A stretch of 64,000 bases of DNA from Mycobacterium intermedium (GCF_002086275.1 NZ_MVHT01000011.1:1-64000), one strand, 5' to 3'. Positions 1-8,744 are shown, counted from the first letter of the stretch. The notes: generated by a model from the letters alone, not told the origin. Numbers and translations: made by a program.

Positions 1-1
1 G

Positions 2-70
2 AGTGGGGACTTCTACCTGGCCACCAGTGGGGACTTTCTACTGGCCACAGATGGGGACTTTCTCATGGCC
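2..70. repeat. IS21-like terminal repeats (three tandem units)
   Basis: Three imperfect direct copies of a ~23-bp unit (core GTGGGGACTTTCTACTGGCC) lie at about 2-24, 26-48 and 50-70. Repeated short units of this kind are typical of the ends of IS21-family elements. No istA or istB gene is in the window, so this is an end remnant, or the edge of an element lying to the left. Confidence 0.55.
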
Positions 71-136
71 ATTCACAATCTCAGGGAGTCTCTCCATCCC
101 CGCCCTCGAGTCATTAATTGTCAGGGGGTGGGCGCC

Positions 137-250
137 TCAACTCAGGTTGGCAGAGAGGGCCAGGACCTCGTATTTCTCCTGTTTGCCCCAGACCCGCACC
201 CCGCGATAGGTCGGGTTGTCGAGAATCGCCCGAATTGCCGAATGAGACCA
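137..250 (-). pseudogene. Serine recombinase C-terminal remnant
   Basis: Reading the minus strand from 250 to a TGA at 137-139 gives 37 residues with the block AILDNPTYRGVRVWGKQEKY, which matches the core of the Recombinase domain of large serine recombinases (the typical form is W-S-x-S-x-V-R-x-I-L-x-N-P-x-Y-x-G). The reading frame stops being recombinase-like at 251/252, exactly where the duplicated transposase tail begins. The remnant is therefore a fragment broken by insertion or rearrangement and cannot be functional. Confidence 0.7.
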
Positions 251-251
251 A

Positions 252-334
252 CCAACCGAGTTCGCCCTACAGTGGACCACGACCCACCAACCCCAAGCCG
301 CATAGCGACTGGACCATCAATCGGGTCCCCCTCA
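252..334 (+). repeat. 83-bp direct repeat, copy 1 (transposase 3' end)
   Basis: This is identical, base for base by eye, to 503-585, with an offset of 251 bp. The repeat covers the last codons of the IS3-type transposase, its TAG stop (here 303-305) and about 29 bp beyond it. In this copy the stop is out of frame with the transposase fragment that follows at 338-556. Confidence 0.9.
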
Positions 335-337
335 AGA

Positions 338-556
338 TCCCCCTGGCAGAACGCCTGGATCGAGTCATTCAACGGCCGACTGCGCGACGAGTTGCTCAAC
401 TCCTGGCGCTTCGACTCCCTACGAGAAGCCCAGGTCATCATCGAAGACTGGAGGATCGACTACAACACTAACCGGCCTCACTCCGCCCACCGCGGGCTCA
501 CCCCAACCGAGTTCGCCCTACAGTGGACCACGACCCACCAACCCCAAGCCGCATAG
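338..556 (+). pseudogene. IS3-family transposase (OrfB) C-terminal fragment
   Basis: About 72 codons encode the end of an integrase-core (DDE) transposase: WIESFNGRLRDELLN, containing the last catalytic Glu region, then a YNTNRPHSAHRGLTP block and a TAG stop at 554-556. These blocks are characteristic of IS3-group OrfB. The first two catalytic Asp residues and OrfA are missing, so the fragment is not an active transposase. An open frame runs further upstream (from 65) but has no transposase similarity before about 338, because it reads across the recombinase remnant and the first repeat copy. Confidence 0.8.
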
Positions 557-585
557 CGACTGGACCATCAATCGGGTCCCCCTCA
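503..585 (+). repeat. 83-bp direct repeat, copy 2
   Basis: Second copy of the repeat at 252-334. It overlaps the 3' end of the transposase fragment and extends 29 bp past its stop codon. Confidence 0.9.
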
Positions 586-638
586 CAGCAATCGACGCCA
601 GTTCGACGTCAGCGGCATAACCCCGACCGGTGCCGGGT

Positions 639-668
639 GTGGCCAAGTCGCCCTCGGCCACACTTCTC
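639..668 (+). repeat. Left copy of imperfect 30-bp direct repeat flanking the accessory island
   Basis: Matches 6548-6577 at 27 of 30 positions in the same orientation (common core TGGCCAAGTC, then CCCTCGG and CTTCTC). The two copies bracket the 1176-residue nuclease gene and the AbiE pair. It may be an attachment-type or duplication repeat; this is inferred from position only. Confidence 0.45.
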
Positions 669-696
669 TGGGTTCTGGAAGCTTAAGAGCCCGCCA

Positions 697-3600
697 TCAC
701 ACCTGGTCGCCCCTCATGTACGTCAACAGATTGTCCAGTGTCACAATGTCGAACGGGGACTCGAATCTGGCCGATACCAGATCGGCATCAATAACGACCA
801 GCGGAACTACGGTCACATCCGCTGCCGTGAGATCCAATGTCTTGAGCACGTCCTGGTGGTTCTGGAGAACCCATTCGTATCTTCCGCGCAGTCTTTCAAT
901 TGCACTGTGTTCGCCCACGTGGATGTTCGACACTTCGTTTTGCAGTTCACGTGGTGTGCGCGCGACGATCAGGGACTTCGCCTCGATGATGTACAGCGAT
1001 TGTGAAGACGGGTCGAAAGCGAGGACATCGATGTCACCGAGATCGACGCCTTGGACATGGTGCAGGTCGAGCTCCCCAAATTTGTGCACTCGACGCAGGA
1101 TCGGATCACAGACCCCGGTGAGCGTGGACTCAATTCGGCGTTCGAAGTTCTCGCCTTTCTCCTCGCGTGCGCGGCTCAGTGCTTCCTTCATCTCCTTCGT
1201 TCTTGCCTGTAATCGACCAGACAGATATTGGCCATGGAGCTCGAACGAGGTGCGGATCGTATTGCGATGGCCGAAAATTACGGTCTCGGTTCCGCGGACG
1301 TTCCAGCAGATCAAGGGTTTTCTCAAATATGAGCGCGATCGATTAAATCTCCAGGGCAGGACCTCCGCGCCCAGATTCCAAAACTTCTCGACTTCGCGAA
1401 GGCACAGCTGGCTCAGCATGGAGTTGACGAAGTCAAGTTCCCAGTTAAATTTCGCAGCCATACGCTCCTGAATTTGTGGAACGGACAAGATGCCGACGTC
1501 GTCTTGATTCTCTTCGTGGGACAGGTTGACCAGCTCGCTTGTGAACAGCGTGAGATCGGTGAAGTTGAAGCCAAACTCTCGGGTCGCGAGCTGTTCGGCG
1601 ACGGCGAACGCCTCTTTTTGGCTGGCATCGCCTTCTTCCCGCTGAGTAGCGGCCGCGACGGCTTCATCAATGGTGGATTGAGCAGTTGCACTCATCAGGC
1701 CTTGCAAAGCTTGGGTGTAGCGGTCGGTATCACGCGAGATGCCCAGTCGTCCGGACGGCAGGATCGACAGTTCGGCGTGTGAGATGCCCGCGTGGAGTGC
1801 GTCGGAAATGAACCCCTTGTTCACCACCTCGGATGCGAGCGCCAAGATCGAGTCATAGGCTTCATCAGTCATGCCGTCGGCACCTTGCGGGTGGAGGGCG
1901 GCGGCGTACTCAATGAGGAATCGGGAACACACGGACGCTGTGTTCGTTGCCGTCAAGTGCTTTGCGAGTCGTTCCGCCTCATCGGGGCCGTGCCCAAAGC
2001 AGGCCAATCGAGATGCGTAGCGGGTCCGTTCGATGTACTCCTCATGGATGAGTGCTTCGTTCTGCAGAATCAGCGATCGGAGCAGGTCCATGGCGTTGAA
2101 ACCCTTGATACGGGACTCGAGGCGGTCCCCGAAAAATGGAACTACTTCCTTATTCAGGACGGCTCTGCGATCAGCTTCCGTGATCTCTCCGACACCTCGG
2201 CCTCGGTGCTCGCGCAGCTCACTGCCGAGTTCGTCGAGTAGCCGTGCGAGGACGGCGGGCTGCACTCGTCGGGCCGACGGCAACTTTCCTGGCCATGCGA
2301 TTAGATCGACGTGAGATTGCACGATGTGCACCATCCGTCGTTCCCCTGGCGGCGCCAGTGCTTCGACGATGCTTTCGGTCGCTTGGGTCAGCCCGTGTCC
2401 TGCTAGTCGATCGGAGAGAAAGGCGCGGGCAAGTTCCGCCAACAGCTCGCGATCTAAGTGATTCGGCGGCGTACCAGCTGGCGGACGTTGCGGTGCACGA
2501 AGCTCGAATACGAAGTCTTTATTGTGGACTGGATCGCCCTCGAATATCCAGGGTTGGTCGGTTTCGTCGACCTCGCCGATGTACTTGATCAGTACATGAA
2601 TGTCGCGGTCGTACGCCTCAAATACTGTTGGATCGTATTGGTTTAAGGCTTCTGCCCAGTAGCAGATGGCCTCTGGGAAACTGTGGAGGCCGTAGGCGTC
2701 ACCCTCAGTATCGGAGATTATCTCGGCCCAGATCACGACATCATCCAGCTCGGCGGAGAAGATGTGGCGGGGCGGTGCCAAGACCTCGCGAACGGTAGTC
2801 GCGGGACCGTGTTTCAGGTGCGATTCGTATATCCGGTTGGCGATGTGCACCTGTGCTCTGCCGATTCGAGTCGCAAAGCTGCGGCGAAGTTCCTCGGAAT
2901 AGTCCGACTCGACTACGAGCAAGTGTGGCGGCGGCGAGTCATCGTCGATGTAGAACGAATCGTGTCTACCGCTGTATAGCCCATAGACAGCGCTGATTCC
3001 CGGGTGCAGGAGCCGTGTCGACTCGCCAAGGCGATCCCACGCCTCTGCGAAATACCACAGCGTGAGCTGATCGGTTCCTGGCGTGAACAAGATCAACTCG
3101 AACTCGTCGAACGATCCGACGAGGTGACGTTCTTCATCACCTGACATCAGCATCAGATCGCGTCCCATCGGCCACACTATGTCCAGCGTCAGCGTCCGCT
3201 CCCCTGCAGTCGCGTCTTCGGTGTTCAGCGGGAAGGCACCGATCATCGGTCCTGGAAAGACGTCGTCGTTACTCGTTTCGAGCGGCGGCACTCGTATGTT
3301 CACGACCAATCGTTTGTCCGAGTCGATCGCACCTCGCAGTCGGATGGTGTGAGCGTCGAGTTCATCAACAGTGGCGCCTGGCGGATCGAAAAGCGGCAGG
3401 GTGAGCCGACGGCTTAATTTGGTCGCAATTGCCCTGATCGCAGCTTGCAGAGAATCTAAGCAGCCATGCCTTGATGCTTCTGCGATTATTTTATGGCGAA
3501 GGGTTGTGGTGAGGTCGCGTGGAGCGGCAATGACGACCTGGCCAGCGGGCGTGATTACAAATGGCTGGCGAAGCAACAGGTTTGGCACCACAACCGGGTC

Positions 3601-4227
3601 CACCGTGTGGAGTACATCGATCGGCGTGAACAGCTCCCTCTGAACGTATGCGACCGCGCCAGCTGGCGTGTCCGCGAACGCGGACGTGAAATTGAACTGC
3701 AGAGCGTCAGATAAGCTGACCCAGTGCTGGTCTCCGGGGACTATCACCTCCGCGGTCTTAGGCGGTGCCAACTGCTGACGCCGGTAACCGAAGCGCCTCG
3801 CTAGGTGGTCGGCTGGCGTCAGTAGTACATGTGTGAGTGTTCGGATGTTGCGCTGGTACTCGGCCGGAAAGTCGAAGTCGTGTGCGCCGAAGACCGCCAG
3901 TAGCAGATGGCCTACGTCGGTTCCGCTTGTCGGGTCGTAGCCCTGCAGCGTTAGGTAGCTGCTTGAGAAGAACGGCACCTCCGCGGTAACAAAGTATTCG
4001 AATCTGCCGTCATGCGCGAAAGCCTCGCCTGTGTCCTGCTCGAACCGTTGAGCGAACTCGGCGAACGTTCCACTGTCAACTGTCACAGTGTCGGGCAGCG
4101 TTGTTGCGAAAGCGCTGAGTTTCTTGAGCGATTCGAGGTGGTGCACGTTGGCGGGAATGAGCTGCAGGCCAGCTATCCGCGCAATCAGGTCAAGCCGGCC
4201 GTCTGATGCCGCTGGGTTTTCCGACAT
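697..4227 (-). CDS. 1176-residue protein with C-terminal PD-(D/E)XK-like nuclease domain
   Basis: I do not recognise a family for the first ~1000 residues; no helicase, ATPase or methylase motif was seen. The C-terminal part has the arrangement of a restriction-type or NERD-like nuclease: GELDLHHV, then GDIDVLAFD (D1065, D1067), then YIIEAKS (E1082-x-K1084), giving the D...E-x-K catalytic layout. Residues ~1010-1035 are strongly charged and probably form a helix or coiled coil. The start is ATG at 4225-4227 with only a weak ribosome site. The gene lies downstream of the AbiE-type toxin-antitoxin pair on the same strand, after a 254-bp gap, inside DNA that is visibly AT-richer than the division genes. 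A DNA-targeting defence role is plausible, but this is inference from the motif and the island setting. Confidence 0.75.
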   Translation of the reverse strand: MSENPAASDGRLDLIARIAGLQLIPANVHHLESLKKLSAFATTLPDTVTVDSGTFAEFAQRFEQDTGEAFAHDGRFEYFVTAEVPFFSSSYLTLQGYDPTSGTDVGHLLLAVFGAHDFDFPAEYQRNIRTLTHVLLTPADHLARRFGYRRQQLAPPKTAEVIVPGDQHWVSLSDALQFNFTSAFADTPAGAVAYVQRELFTPIDVLHTVDPVVVPNLLLRQPFVITPAGQVVIAAPRDLTTTLRHKIIAEASRHGCLDSLQAAIRAIATKLSRRLTLPLFDPPGATVDELDAHTIRLRGAIDSDKRLVVNIRVPPLETSNDDVFPGPMIGAFPLNTEDATAGERTLTLDIVWPMGRDLMLMSGDEERHLVGSFDEFELILFTPGTDQLTLWYFAEAWDRLGESTRLLHPGISAVYGLYSGRHDSFYIDDDSPPPHLLVVESDYSEELRRSFATRIGRAQVHIANRIYESHLKHGPATTVREVLAPPRHIFSAELDDVVIWAEIISDTEGDAYGLHSFPEAICYWAEALNQYDPTVFEAYDRDIHVLIKYIGEVDETDQPWIFEGDPVHNKDFVFELRAPQRPPAGTPPNHLDRELLAELARAFLSDRLAGHGLTQATESIVEALAPPGERRMVHIVQSHVDLIAWPGKLPSARRVQPAVLARLLDELGSELREHRGRGVGEITEADRRAVLNKEVVPFFGDRLESRIKGFNAMDLLRSLILQNEALIHEEYIERTRYASRLACFGHGPDEAERLAKHLTATNTASVCSRFLIEYAAALHPQGADGMTDEAYDSILALASEVVNKGFISDALHAGISHAELSILPSGRLGISRDTDRYTQALQGLMSATAQSTIDEAVAAATQREEGDASQKEAFAVAEQLATREFGFNFTDLTLFTSELVNLSHEENQDDVGILSVPQIQERMAAKFNWELDFVNSMLSQLCLREVEKFWNLGAEVLPWRFNRSRSYLRKPLICWNVRGTETVIFGHRNTIRTSFELHGQYLSGRLQARTKEMKEALSRAREEKGENFERRIESTLTGVCDPILRRVHKFGELDLHHVQGVDLGDIDVLAFDPSSQSLYIIEAKSLIVARTPRELQNEVSNIHVGEHSAIERLRGRYEWVLQNHQDVLKTLDLTAADVTVVPLVVIDADLVSARFESPFDIVTLDNLLTYMRGDQV

Positions 4228-4481
4228 GACGGCAGAGTAACGAGCTTCTCCGACAGCGTGGGTTCGCCATACTCACCGCGTGGCCGTTTTGCGTCACGCG
4301 CATCACCAGTTAGGAAGACCTCCGACATCGCTGCCGACCCCAATCCACCACCAAGTGTCGGGCGGTTCCTGATCGCCAAGCCACGACGCCCGAGTGGTGG
4401 CTTGACGCTATGCGGGCTGAAAACTGAGCATCAGATGACATGGCACCCGCGGCCGACACTGGCAATGTCCAGCGCTCACAA
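4228..4481. other. Intergenic region between toxin and nuclease gene
   Basis: 254 bp without a convincing gene. It should hold the promoter or leader of the 1176-residue protein, but I could not pick out a clear -10/-35 pair or stem-loop. Confidence 0.3.
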
Positions 4482-5333
4482 TCAAGGCGTCACACCCAAT
4501 TCGTCGCGAACATGACCGAGGAGATCCTGCGCCAAAGCTGCGAAGCTGGGCGCTGTGGTGGGGTTGCCGCCGTCGACTGCCGCGGCGGCCTGTGGCAGGG
4601 CCGAAGTCGCTGGCGTGCCTTCCTTCCCCAGGAAACCCAACGCACGGATGCTGACATCTCGTGCGTGCGAGTCAGCGAAGTGCAGGCGAAGACCGCCGAT
4701 CAGGTCAGCGGTGTCGACAGCCTGAAGCAGGCGCAGCATATCCAACGCGTCTTTCTGCTTGACCCGCTTGCCCTCGGCCTTGGTGTCGTTGAGCCGTTCC
4801 TCGAATTTGATGATCTTGGCGACCAAGAGCGCGGCCGGTCCCGCGACCTTGACCTCAACACAGCGATGATCGTCTTCCGCTAATGCCCGCAGAATGTGTG
4901 GGCTGTTGTCGATGAGGGCGGGCTCCAGGCCAGCCGTGGGTCTGGCAGCCCACTTTTCGTGCCCGATCAACCGTGCTGAGCGTGCGTCTTTGGCCGTGCG
5001 GCCCGACTGAAACGGCGCAACCATGATGTCGACTGCCACTTCGCCGCGGCCCGTCCATCGACCGGGGTTTGCACCCTGCTTGAAGTCCGCTGCGGCCATA
5101 GCAGCGGTGATCTCAGGACTGGTCTTCAGCGACTCCGCATCGAGAGCCAGGTCACCGTCGGTGGTCATCGGTGGTTCAACAAAGTCGCCGGCGCCAGTGT
5201 GCAGATACACGGCTTGGGCGCCGACGATGATGATCGTCGGAAGGTGCCCATCGAGTGCATCAAGGGCATCGAGCAGTACGGCTCGCGCCGCGACATACTC
5301 CGGTGGGTAAACGTATTCATTCTCTCCAGGCAT
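4482..5333 (-). CDS. AbiEii/MenT-type nucleotidyltransferase toxin
   Basis: 283 residues. The N-terminal half carries the nucleotidyltransferase signature of the AbiEii/AbiGii (DUF1814) family: GAQAVYLHTG (~38-47) and TTDGDLALD (~57-65), whose DxD pair is the metal-binding site. In this family, for example mycobacterial MenT proteins, the enzyme adds nucleotides to tRNA or otherwise blocks translation until the partner antitoxin neutralises it. The ATG at 5331-5333 is chosen over an upstream in-frame ATG at 5381 because the residues after it (MPGENEYVYPPEY) begin the conserved part. It overlaps the end of the antitoxin gene by 17 bp, implying translational coupling. It resembles the Rv2826c (MenT4) type, but orthology is not established here. 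Confidence 0.8.
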   Translation of the reverse strand: MPGENEYVYPPEYVAARAVLLDALDALDGHLPTIIIVGAQAVYLHTGAGDFVEPPMTTDGDLALDAESLKTSPEITAAMAAADFKQGANPGRWTGRGEVAVDIMVAPFQSGRTAKDARSARLIGHEKWAARPTAGLEPALIDNSPHILRALAEDDHRCVEVKVAGPAALLVAKIIKFEERLNDTKAEGKRVKQKDALDMLRLLQAVDTADLIGGLRLHFADSHARDVSIRALGFLGKEGTPATSALPQAAAAVDGGNPTTAPSFAALAQDLLGHVRDELGVTP

Positions 5334-6417
5334 CGTCGCTCCTTGCCAGGAGGTCGATGAGTTGCTCGGCCTCTTGGGCAAGGCGACCTTTGGGGAGGGT
5401 CAGCAGGTCGGCAAGCACCTGGGAGGTCGGTGCAACTCGCAACCCAGTTGGGGTGATGTCGGCGCTGGTGAGCAAGGTGTGATCTCGCGGGGTCGTGATC
5501 ATGACGTTGCTGGTGGCGCGGTCGCTGCGGACGAGCCCGAAACTGGTGGCGGTACTGGTGACGTTGTCGGCGTAGAGAGTGAGAACGGTCAGAGGAACAA
5601 CTGAGGTGATGTCCGCAGGAAGGTATTCGCGGGCGGCAGCCGATCCTGTGGTGGTGATGTCGTCGCGGCCCCGGATTCGGTCGAGCGTGCGTGCCACACC
5701 GCGTGGCGCGATGTAGTCGAGGACAACACCATTACCGTTGGTGAAGCTGTAGTCGGTAACCCAGCGATCGAGGAGTGTACGTTTCCGCACGCGGGTTATC
5801 GTCCCATCGTCGGATCGCTCGATTGCTCCGGCATCGACCAGCGTCGGCATCAGTTTGGAGACCGCTGCAGCACTGCTCGACGACAGCTCCGCAAGTTCGC
5901 GGATCCCCCACGGTGGTTGTCGGTCGAGGAGGGTACGAATGGTGCGCGCTGTGGCGGGGCCGGTGAGGCGGGCGGTGGCCGTCGACTCTCGGGGCCGCGG
6001 CGGTTTGGGCGCACCTTCTAAGCGGATCAGCACCGGCGGATCGGACGCCGTCAGGCTGACCCAGCCGGTCGTGTCCAGGTAACTGATATTGGCCTCGTCC
6101 AGTTCACGCCGGAGCGGTGGGCTGACGTATTCGCTGACATACAGCACAGGAGCGTCGCCGAAGGCGGCGGCCATGGTGCGCAACTGCCTTGCGATGTCCT
6201 GCACCGGGCGGCGATTCGTTGACAGCTTCACTTCGGCCAGGAAGTTGACGGTGGCACCCTCGTCGGTGGTCAATTTCATCCGAAAGTCGAAGGCACGGTC
6301 CAGTTCGATGTCGGTCTCGATGCGCCAGGATGCAGGCAGTCGCGAGCGCAACGTCTCGACCGCTGCATTGCGCACATCCGTTTCTTTAACTAGCGCGTTT
6401 CGCACCACGAGAAACAT
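5317..6417 (-). CDS. AbiEi-like antitoxin/regulator with winged helix
   Basis: 366 residues from ATG 6415-6417. Residues ~30-110 contain a nuclease-fold-like element (D44 ... FLAEVKLS with E62-x-K64), ~160-215 contain a winged-helix segment (GIRELAELSSSSAAAVSKLM, then a wing), and the C-terminal half looks like the sensor part of AbiEi-type antitoxins. It lies immediately before the nucleotidyltransferase toxin and overlaps it by 17 bp, the usual AbiEi-AbiEii order, so it should neutralise the toxin and repress the operon. A perfect inverted repeat spans its start codon, which supports autoregulation. The E-x-K element at the N-terminus is unusual for a simple antitoxin. An in-frame ATG at 6690 would add 91 residues lacking any family similarity and is rejected. 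Confidence 0.75.
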   Translation of the reverse strand: MFLVVRNALVKETDVRNAAVETLRSRLPASWRIETDIELDRAFDFRMKLTTDEGATVNFLAEVKLSTNRRPVQDIARQLRTMAAAFGDAPVLYVSEYVSPPLRRELDEANISYLDTTGWVSLTASDPPVLIRLEGAPKPPRPRESTATARLTGPATARTIRTLLDRQPPWGIRELAELSSSSAAAVSKLMPTLVDAGAIERSDDGTITRVRKRTLLDRWVTDYSFTNGNGVVLDYIAPRGVARTLDRIRGRDDITTTGSAAAREYLPADITSVVPLTVLTLYADNVTSTATSFGLVRSDRATSNVMITTPRDHTLLTSADITPTGLRVAPTSQVLADLLTLPKGRLAQEAEQLIDLLARSDDAWRE

Positions 6418-6433
6418 GGTACTTTGCGAAACG
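6396..6433. promoter_or_regulatory. Inverted repeat over the antitoxin start codon (putative operator)
   Basis: CGTTTCGCA at 6396-6404 and its exact complement TGCGAAACG at 6425-6433 have centres 29 bp apart, close to three helical turns. The antitoxin ATG (6415-6417) lies between the arms. AbiEi antitoxins are known to repress their own operon by binding inverted repeats at the promoter, so this is the likely operator. The position suggests a leaderless or very short-leader transcript. Confidence 0.6.
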
Positions 6434-6547
6434 GCGCAGGACAACAGCGGCAAAGGCGCACAGATACCACCAGGGTCCGCGCGCCGCCAACCGTCGGAGA
6501 ATTGGCTGGTCAACCACTCAACGCAAAGGTCGCAACCCGTGTCGCAG

Positions 6548-6577
6548 GTGGCCAAGTCCCCCTCGGACACCCTTCTC
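6548..6577 (+). repeat. Right copy of imperfect 30-bp direct repeat
   Basis: Partner of 639-668 (27 of 30 bases the same). It lies about 70 bp before the phosphoribosyltransferase, at the point where the conserved chromosomal gene order begins. Confidence 0.45.
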
Positions 6578-6646
6578 GACCACGGTGTTTCGTTCGTCGA
6601 GGCTCGGCCGTAGGCTGGTGTGGGGTCGAAGCCGGGAGTGCGATCA

Positions 6647-7369
6647 ATGAACCCACCGAATGGCTTTCTGCGCCGGACGACGACACGCAAGTTCCGTGAC
6701 CGCCGCGACGCGGGGCAATTCCTGGCCCAGCAACTCAGTTCCTACCGCGGCCGCGACGGTCTGATCGTCCTAGGGCTCGCCCGTGGCGGCGTTCCGGTCG
6801 GCTGGGAAGTGGCCGCGGCGTTACACGCCGACCTAGACGTGTTCCTGGTCCGCAAACTCGGGGTGCCGCACTGGCCCGAGCTCGCGATGGGCGCACTGGC
6901 CAGCGGCGGCCGGGTCGTCATGAACGACAGCGTGGTGTCCAGCTTGGACATCACCGAAGAACAGGTGCGCAAGGTGATCGCCAGCGAAACCACCGAACTC
7001 AACCGCCGGGAGCAGGCGTACCGGGGTGGGCGCCCGCCCGCCGACCTGCGCGGCAAGACGGTGATCCTGGTCGACGACGGCATCGCCACGGGCGCGAGCA
7101 TGCTGGCGGCGGTTCGGGCGGTGCGCGGCGCCGGACCCCGTGCGGTGATCGTGGCCGTCCCCGTCGGGCCCGCGAGCGCCTGCCAGGAGCTGGCCAGGGA
7201 GGCCGACGACGTGGTCTGCGCAACCATGCCGGCCGCGTTCGAGGCCGTCGGGCAGGTGTACGACGATTTTCATCAGGTCAGCGACGACGAAGTGCGGCAG
7301 CTACTCGCCGCGCCAACGGCCGCCGGCCAGACGCCCAAGGCGGTCCCGGACGGCTCCCGAGCGCCCTAA
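6647..7369 (+). CDS. Phosphoribosyltransferase-domain protein
   Basis: 240 residues. The type I phosphoribosyltransferase fold is shown by the PRPP-binding loop [14 protein letters not shown] (two Asp followed by a small-residue loop) and an upstream [14 protein letters not shown] segment. The substrate is unknown. The position next to the small acidic membrane protein and wag31 matches M. tuberculosis Rv2143. ATG 6647 is preferred over GTG 6620 because a GGGAG ribosome site stands about 8 bp ahead of it and the extra residues add nothing conserved. The stop abuts the convergent stop of the next gene with no spacer. Confidence 0.8.
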   Translation: MNPPNGFLRRTTTRKFRDRRDAGQFLAQQLSSYRGRDGLIVLGLARGGVPVGWEVAAALHADLDVFLVRKLGVPHWPELAMGALASGGRVVMNDSVVSSLDITEEQVRKVIASETTELNRREQAYRGGRPPADLRGKTVILVDDGIATGASMLAAVRAVRGAGPRAVIVAVPVGPASACQELAREADDVVCATMPAAFEAVGQVYDDFHQVSDDEVRQLLAAPTAAGQTPKAVPDGSRAP

Positions 7370-7765
7370 CTACTTGCTGTTCCCCGCGTCACCGGCGTCG
7401 CCGGCCACCGTCGATTCCTTGTCATCAGAGTCGTCGGGGTCGTCGGAGTCGTCGGATTCGTGGGATTCCGTCTCGGCCGCTGCCTCGGTTTCGGAGGTGA
7501 CGGTCTCCTGCTCACCCTCATCCGGGTAGTCGACGGTCTCCTCAGGTTCTTGGGCCTCGGCGTCCTCCGTCGCCCCGTCTGCCGAGTCGTCGCCTTTGCT
7601 GCGGGCCCGCTGCTGCCGATCCCGGACCTCGTCGATGATCAACAACAGCACTCCCAGCACGCTGGCGCCGACACACACCCAAGCGACCAGTTCGTTGCTG
7701 GTGACCACCGCGAACACCAAGGCGACGAGGGCTATCAAGGCCAACACAAGGGCAATGATCAGCAT
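7370..7765 (-). CDS. Small membrane protein with acidic tail (Rv2144c-like)
   Basis: 131 residues. Two hydrophobic segments (~2-20 and ~26-45) form a hairpin at the N-terminus, followed by a short basic stretch and then a very acidic, low-complexity tail rich in Asp, Glu and Ser (~60-131), predicted cytoplasmic. Function is unknown. Its place directly downstream of wag31 on the same strand matches Rv2144c in M. tuberculosis, so a link to the cell pole or envelope is possible but unproven. Confidence 0.8.
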   Translation of the reverse strand: MLIIALVLALIALVALVFAVVTSNELVAWVCVGASVLGVLLLIIDEVRDRQQRARSKGDDSADGATEDAEAQEPEETVDYPDEGEQETVTSETEAAAETESHESDDSDDPDDSDDKESTVAGDAGDAGNSK

Positions 7766-7861
7766 CGGTCTCCTCCAGCAGGCGAGCAGCGACTGCTAAA
7801 CCTACCAGGGACCGCGGCACCGACCTCGGAACCGGTGCCGTCGCCGGGCACGTGTCCCGGG

Positions 7862-8638
7862 TTAGGTGTTATTGCGGTTGAATTGCTCGAACCCGCCGCC
7901 GTCCGCACTGGAATCGACCGGCGCGGCCGATCCCCGCTGGCCGAGTTCCTCGAGCTGCGATTCCAGGTAGGTCTTGAGGCGGGTGCGGTACTCGCGCTCG
8001 AATGTCCGAAGTTGCTCGAGCCGACCTTCCAGCACCGTCCGCTGCTGGTTGATCGTTCCCATGATCTCGGAGTGCTTGCGTTCCGCATCGGCCTGCAGGG
8101 CGTCGGCCTTCTCCTGGGCTTGCCGCAACTGGTTCTCGGACCGGGCTTGGGCATCGGCCAGCATCGCGTCCGCCCGCTGGCGGGCCTCGGCCACGGTGGT
8201 CTCCGCCGTCTGCCGGGCCTCGCTGAGGATCTGGTCGGCGTTGGCACGTGCGTCGGACAGCAACTTCTCCGACTCGGCCTTAGCGGAACTGGTCAGCCGG
8301 TCGGCGGTGTCTTGCGCCAGGGTGAGCACCCGGGCCGCCTTGAGCGCCTGTTCCTCGTTGGTGCCGGCCGCGGCCTCGGCCTGTTTGGCCGGTTCGGGCT
8401 CGTAGGTGGGAATCGGCTGAGCGACGGTCTGGGCGGCACCACCGCCACCACCGCTGGCCAATTCCGCGTCGAGTTCGGCAATCCGCTGACGCAGATCGGC
8501 GTTCTCTTCAATGAGCCGGGTGAGCTCGTTCTCTACCAGGTCGAGGAAGGCATCGACTTCATCCTCGTTGTACCCGCGCTTGCCGATAGGCGGCTTACTG
8601 AACGCCACATTGTGGACGTCGGCAGGTGTAAGCGGCAT
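7862..8638 (-). CDS. wag31: Wag31 (DivIVA) polar growth protein
   Basis: 258 residues. The N-terminal DivIVA lipid-binding domain is clear: [20 protein letters not shown] and [18 protein letters not shown], followed by the first coiled coil. A variable Gly/Ala/Pro linker (~62-90) leads to a long second coiled coil (~100-220) rich in Ala, Glu and Gln, and a flexible tail. In mycobacteria this protein oligomerises at the pole, directs peptidoglycan and mycolate synthesis there, and is essential. A long leader of about 250 bp separates it from the YggT gene, so it probably has its own promoter. Confidence 0.97.
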   Translation of the reverse strand: MPLTPADVHNVAFSKPPIGKRGYNEDEVDAFLDLVENELTRLIEENADLRQRIAELDAELASGGGGGAAQTVAQPIPTYEPEPAKQAEAAAGTNEEQALKAARVLTLAQDTADRLTSSAKAESEKLLSDARANADQILSEARQTAETTVAEARQRADAMLADAQARSENQLRQAQEKADALQADAERKHSEIMGTINQQRTVLEGRLEQLRTFEREYRTRLKTYLESQLEELGQRGSAAPVDSSADGGGFEQFNRNNT

Positions 8639-8744
8639 TCTTTGTCCCCTCGAGTTCCTGGACGGTCAACTGGAAAGTGTAGAACGGACTGGTAGCCGTC
8701 ACGCAACTGCCGTCCATCCTGTCACACCAGACTCGGCGGTTGCC

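Noticed and set aside
1..6600. Prophage or complete insertion sequence
   Set aside because: Only transposase and recombinase fragments occur; no phage structural or integrase genes.
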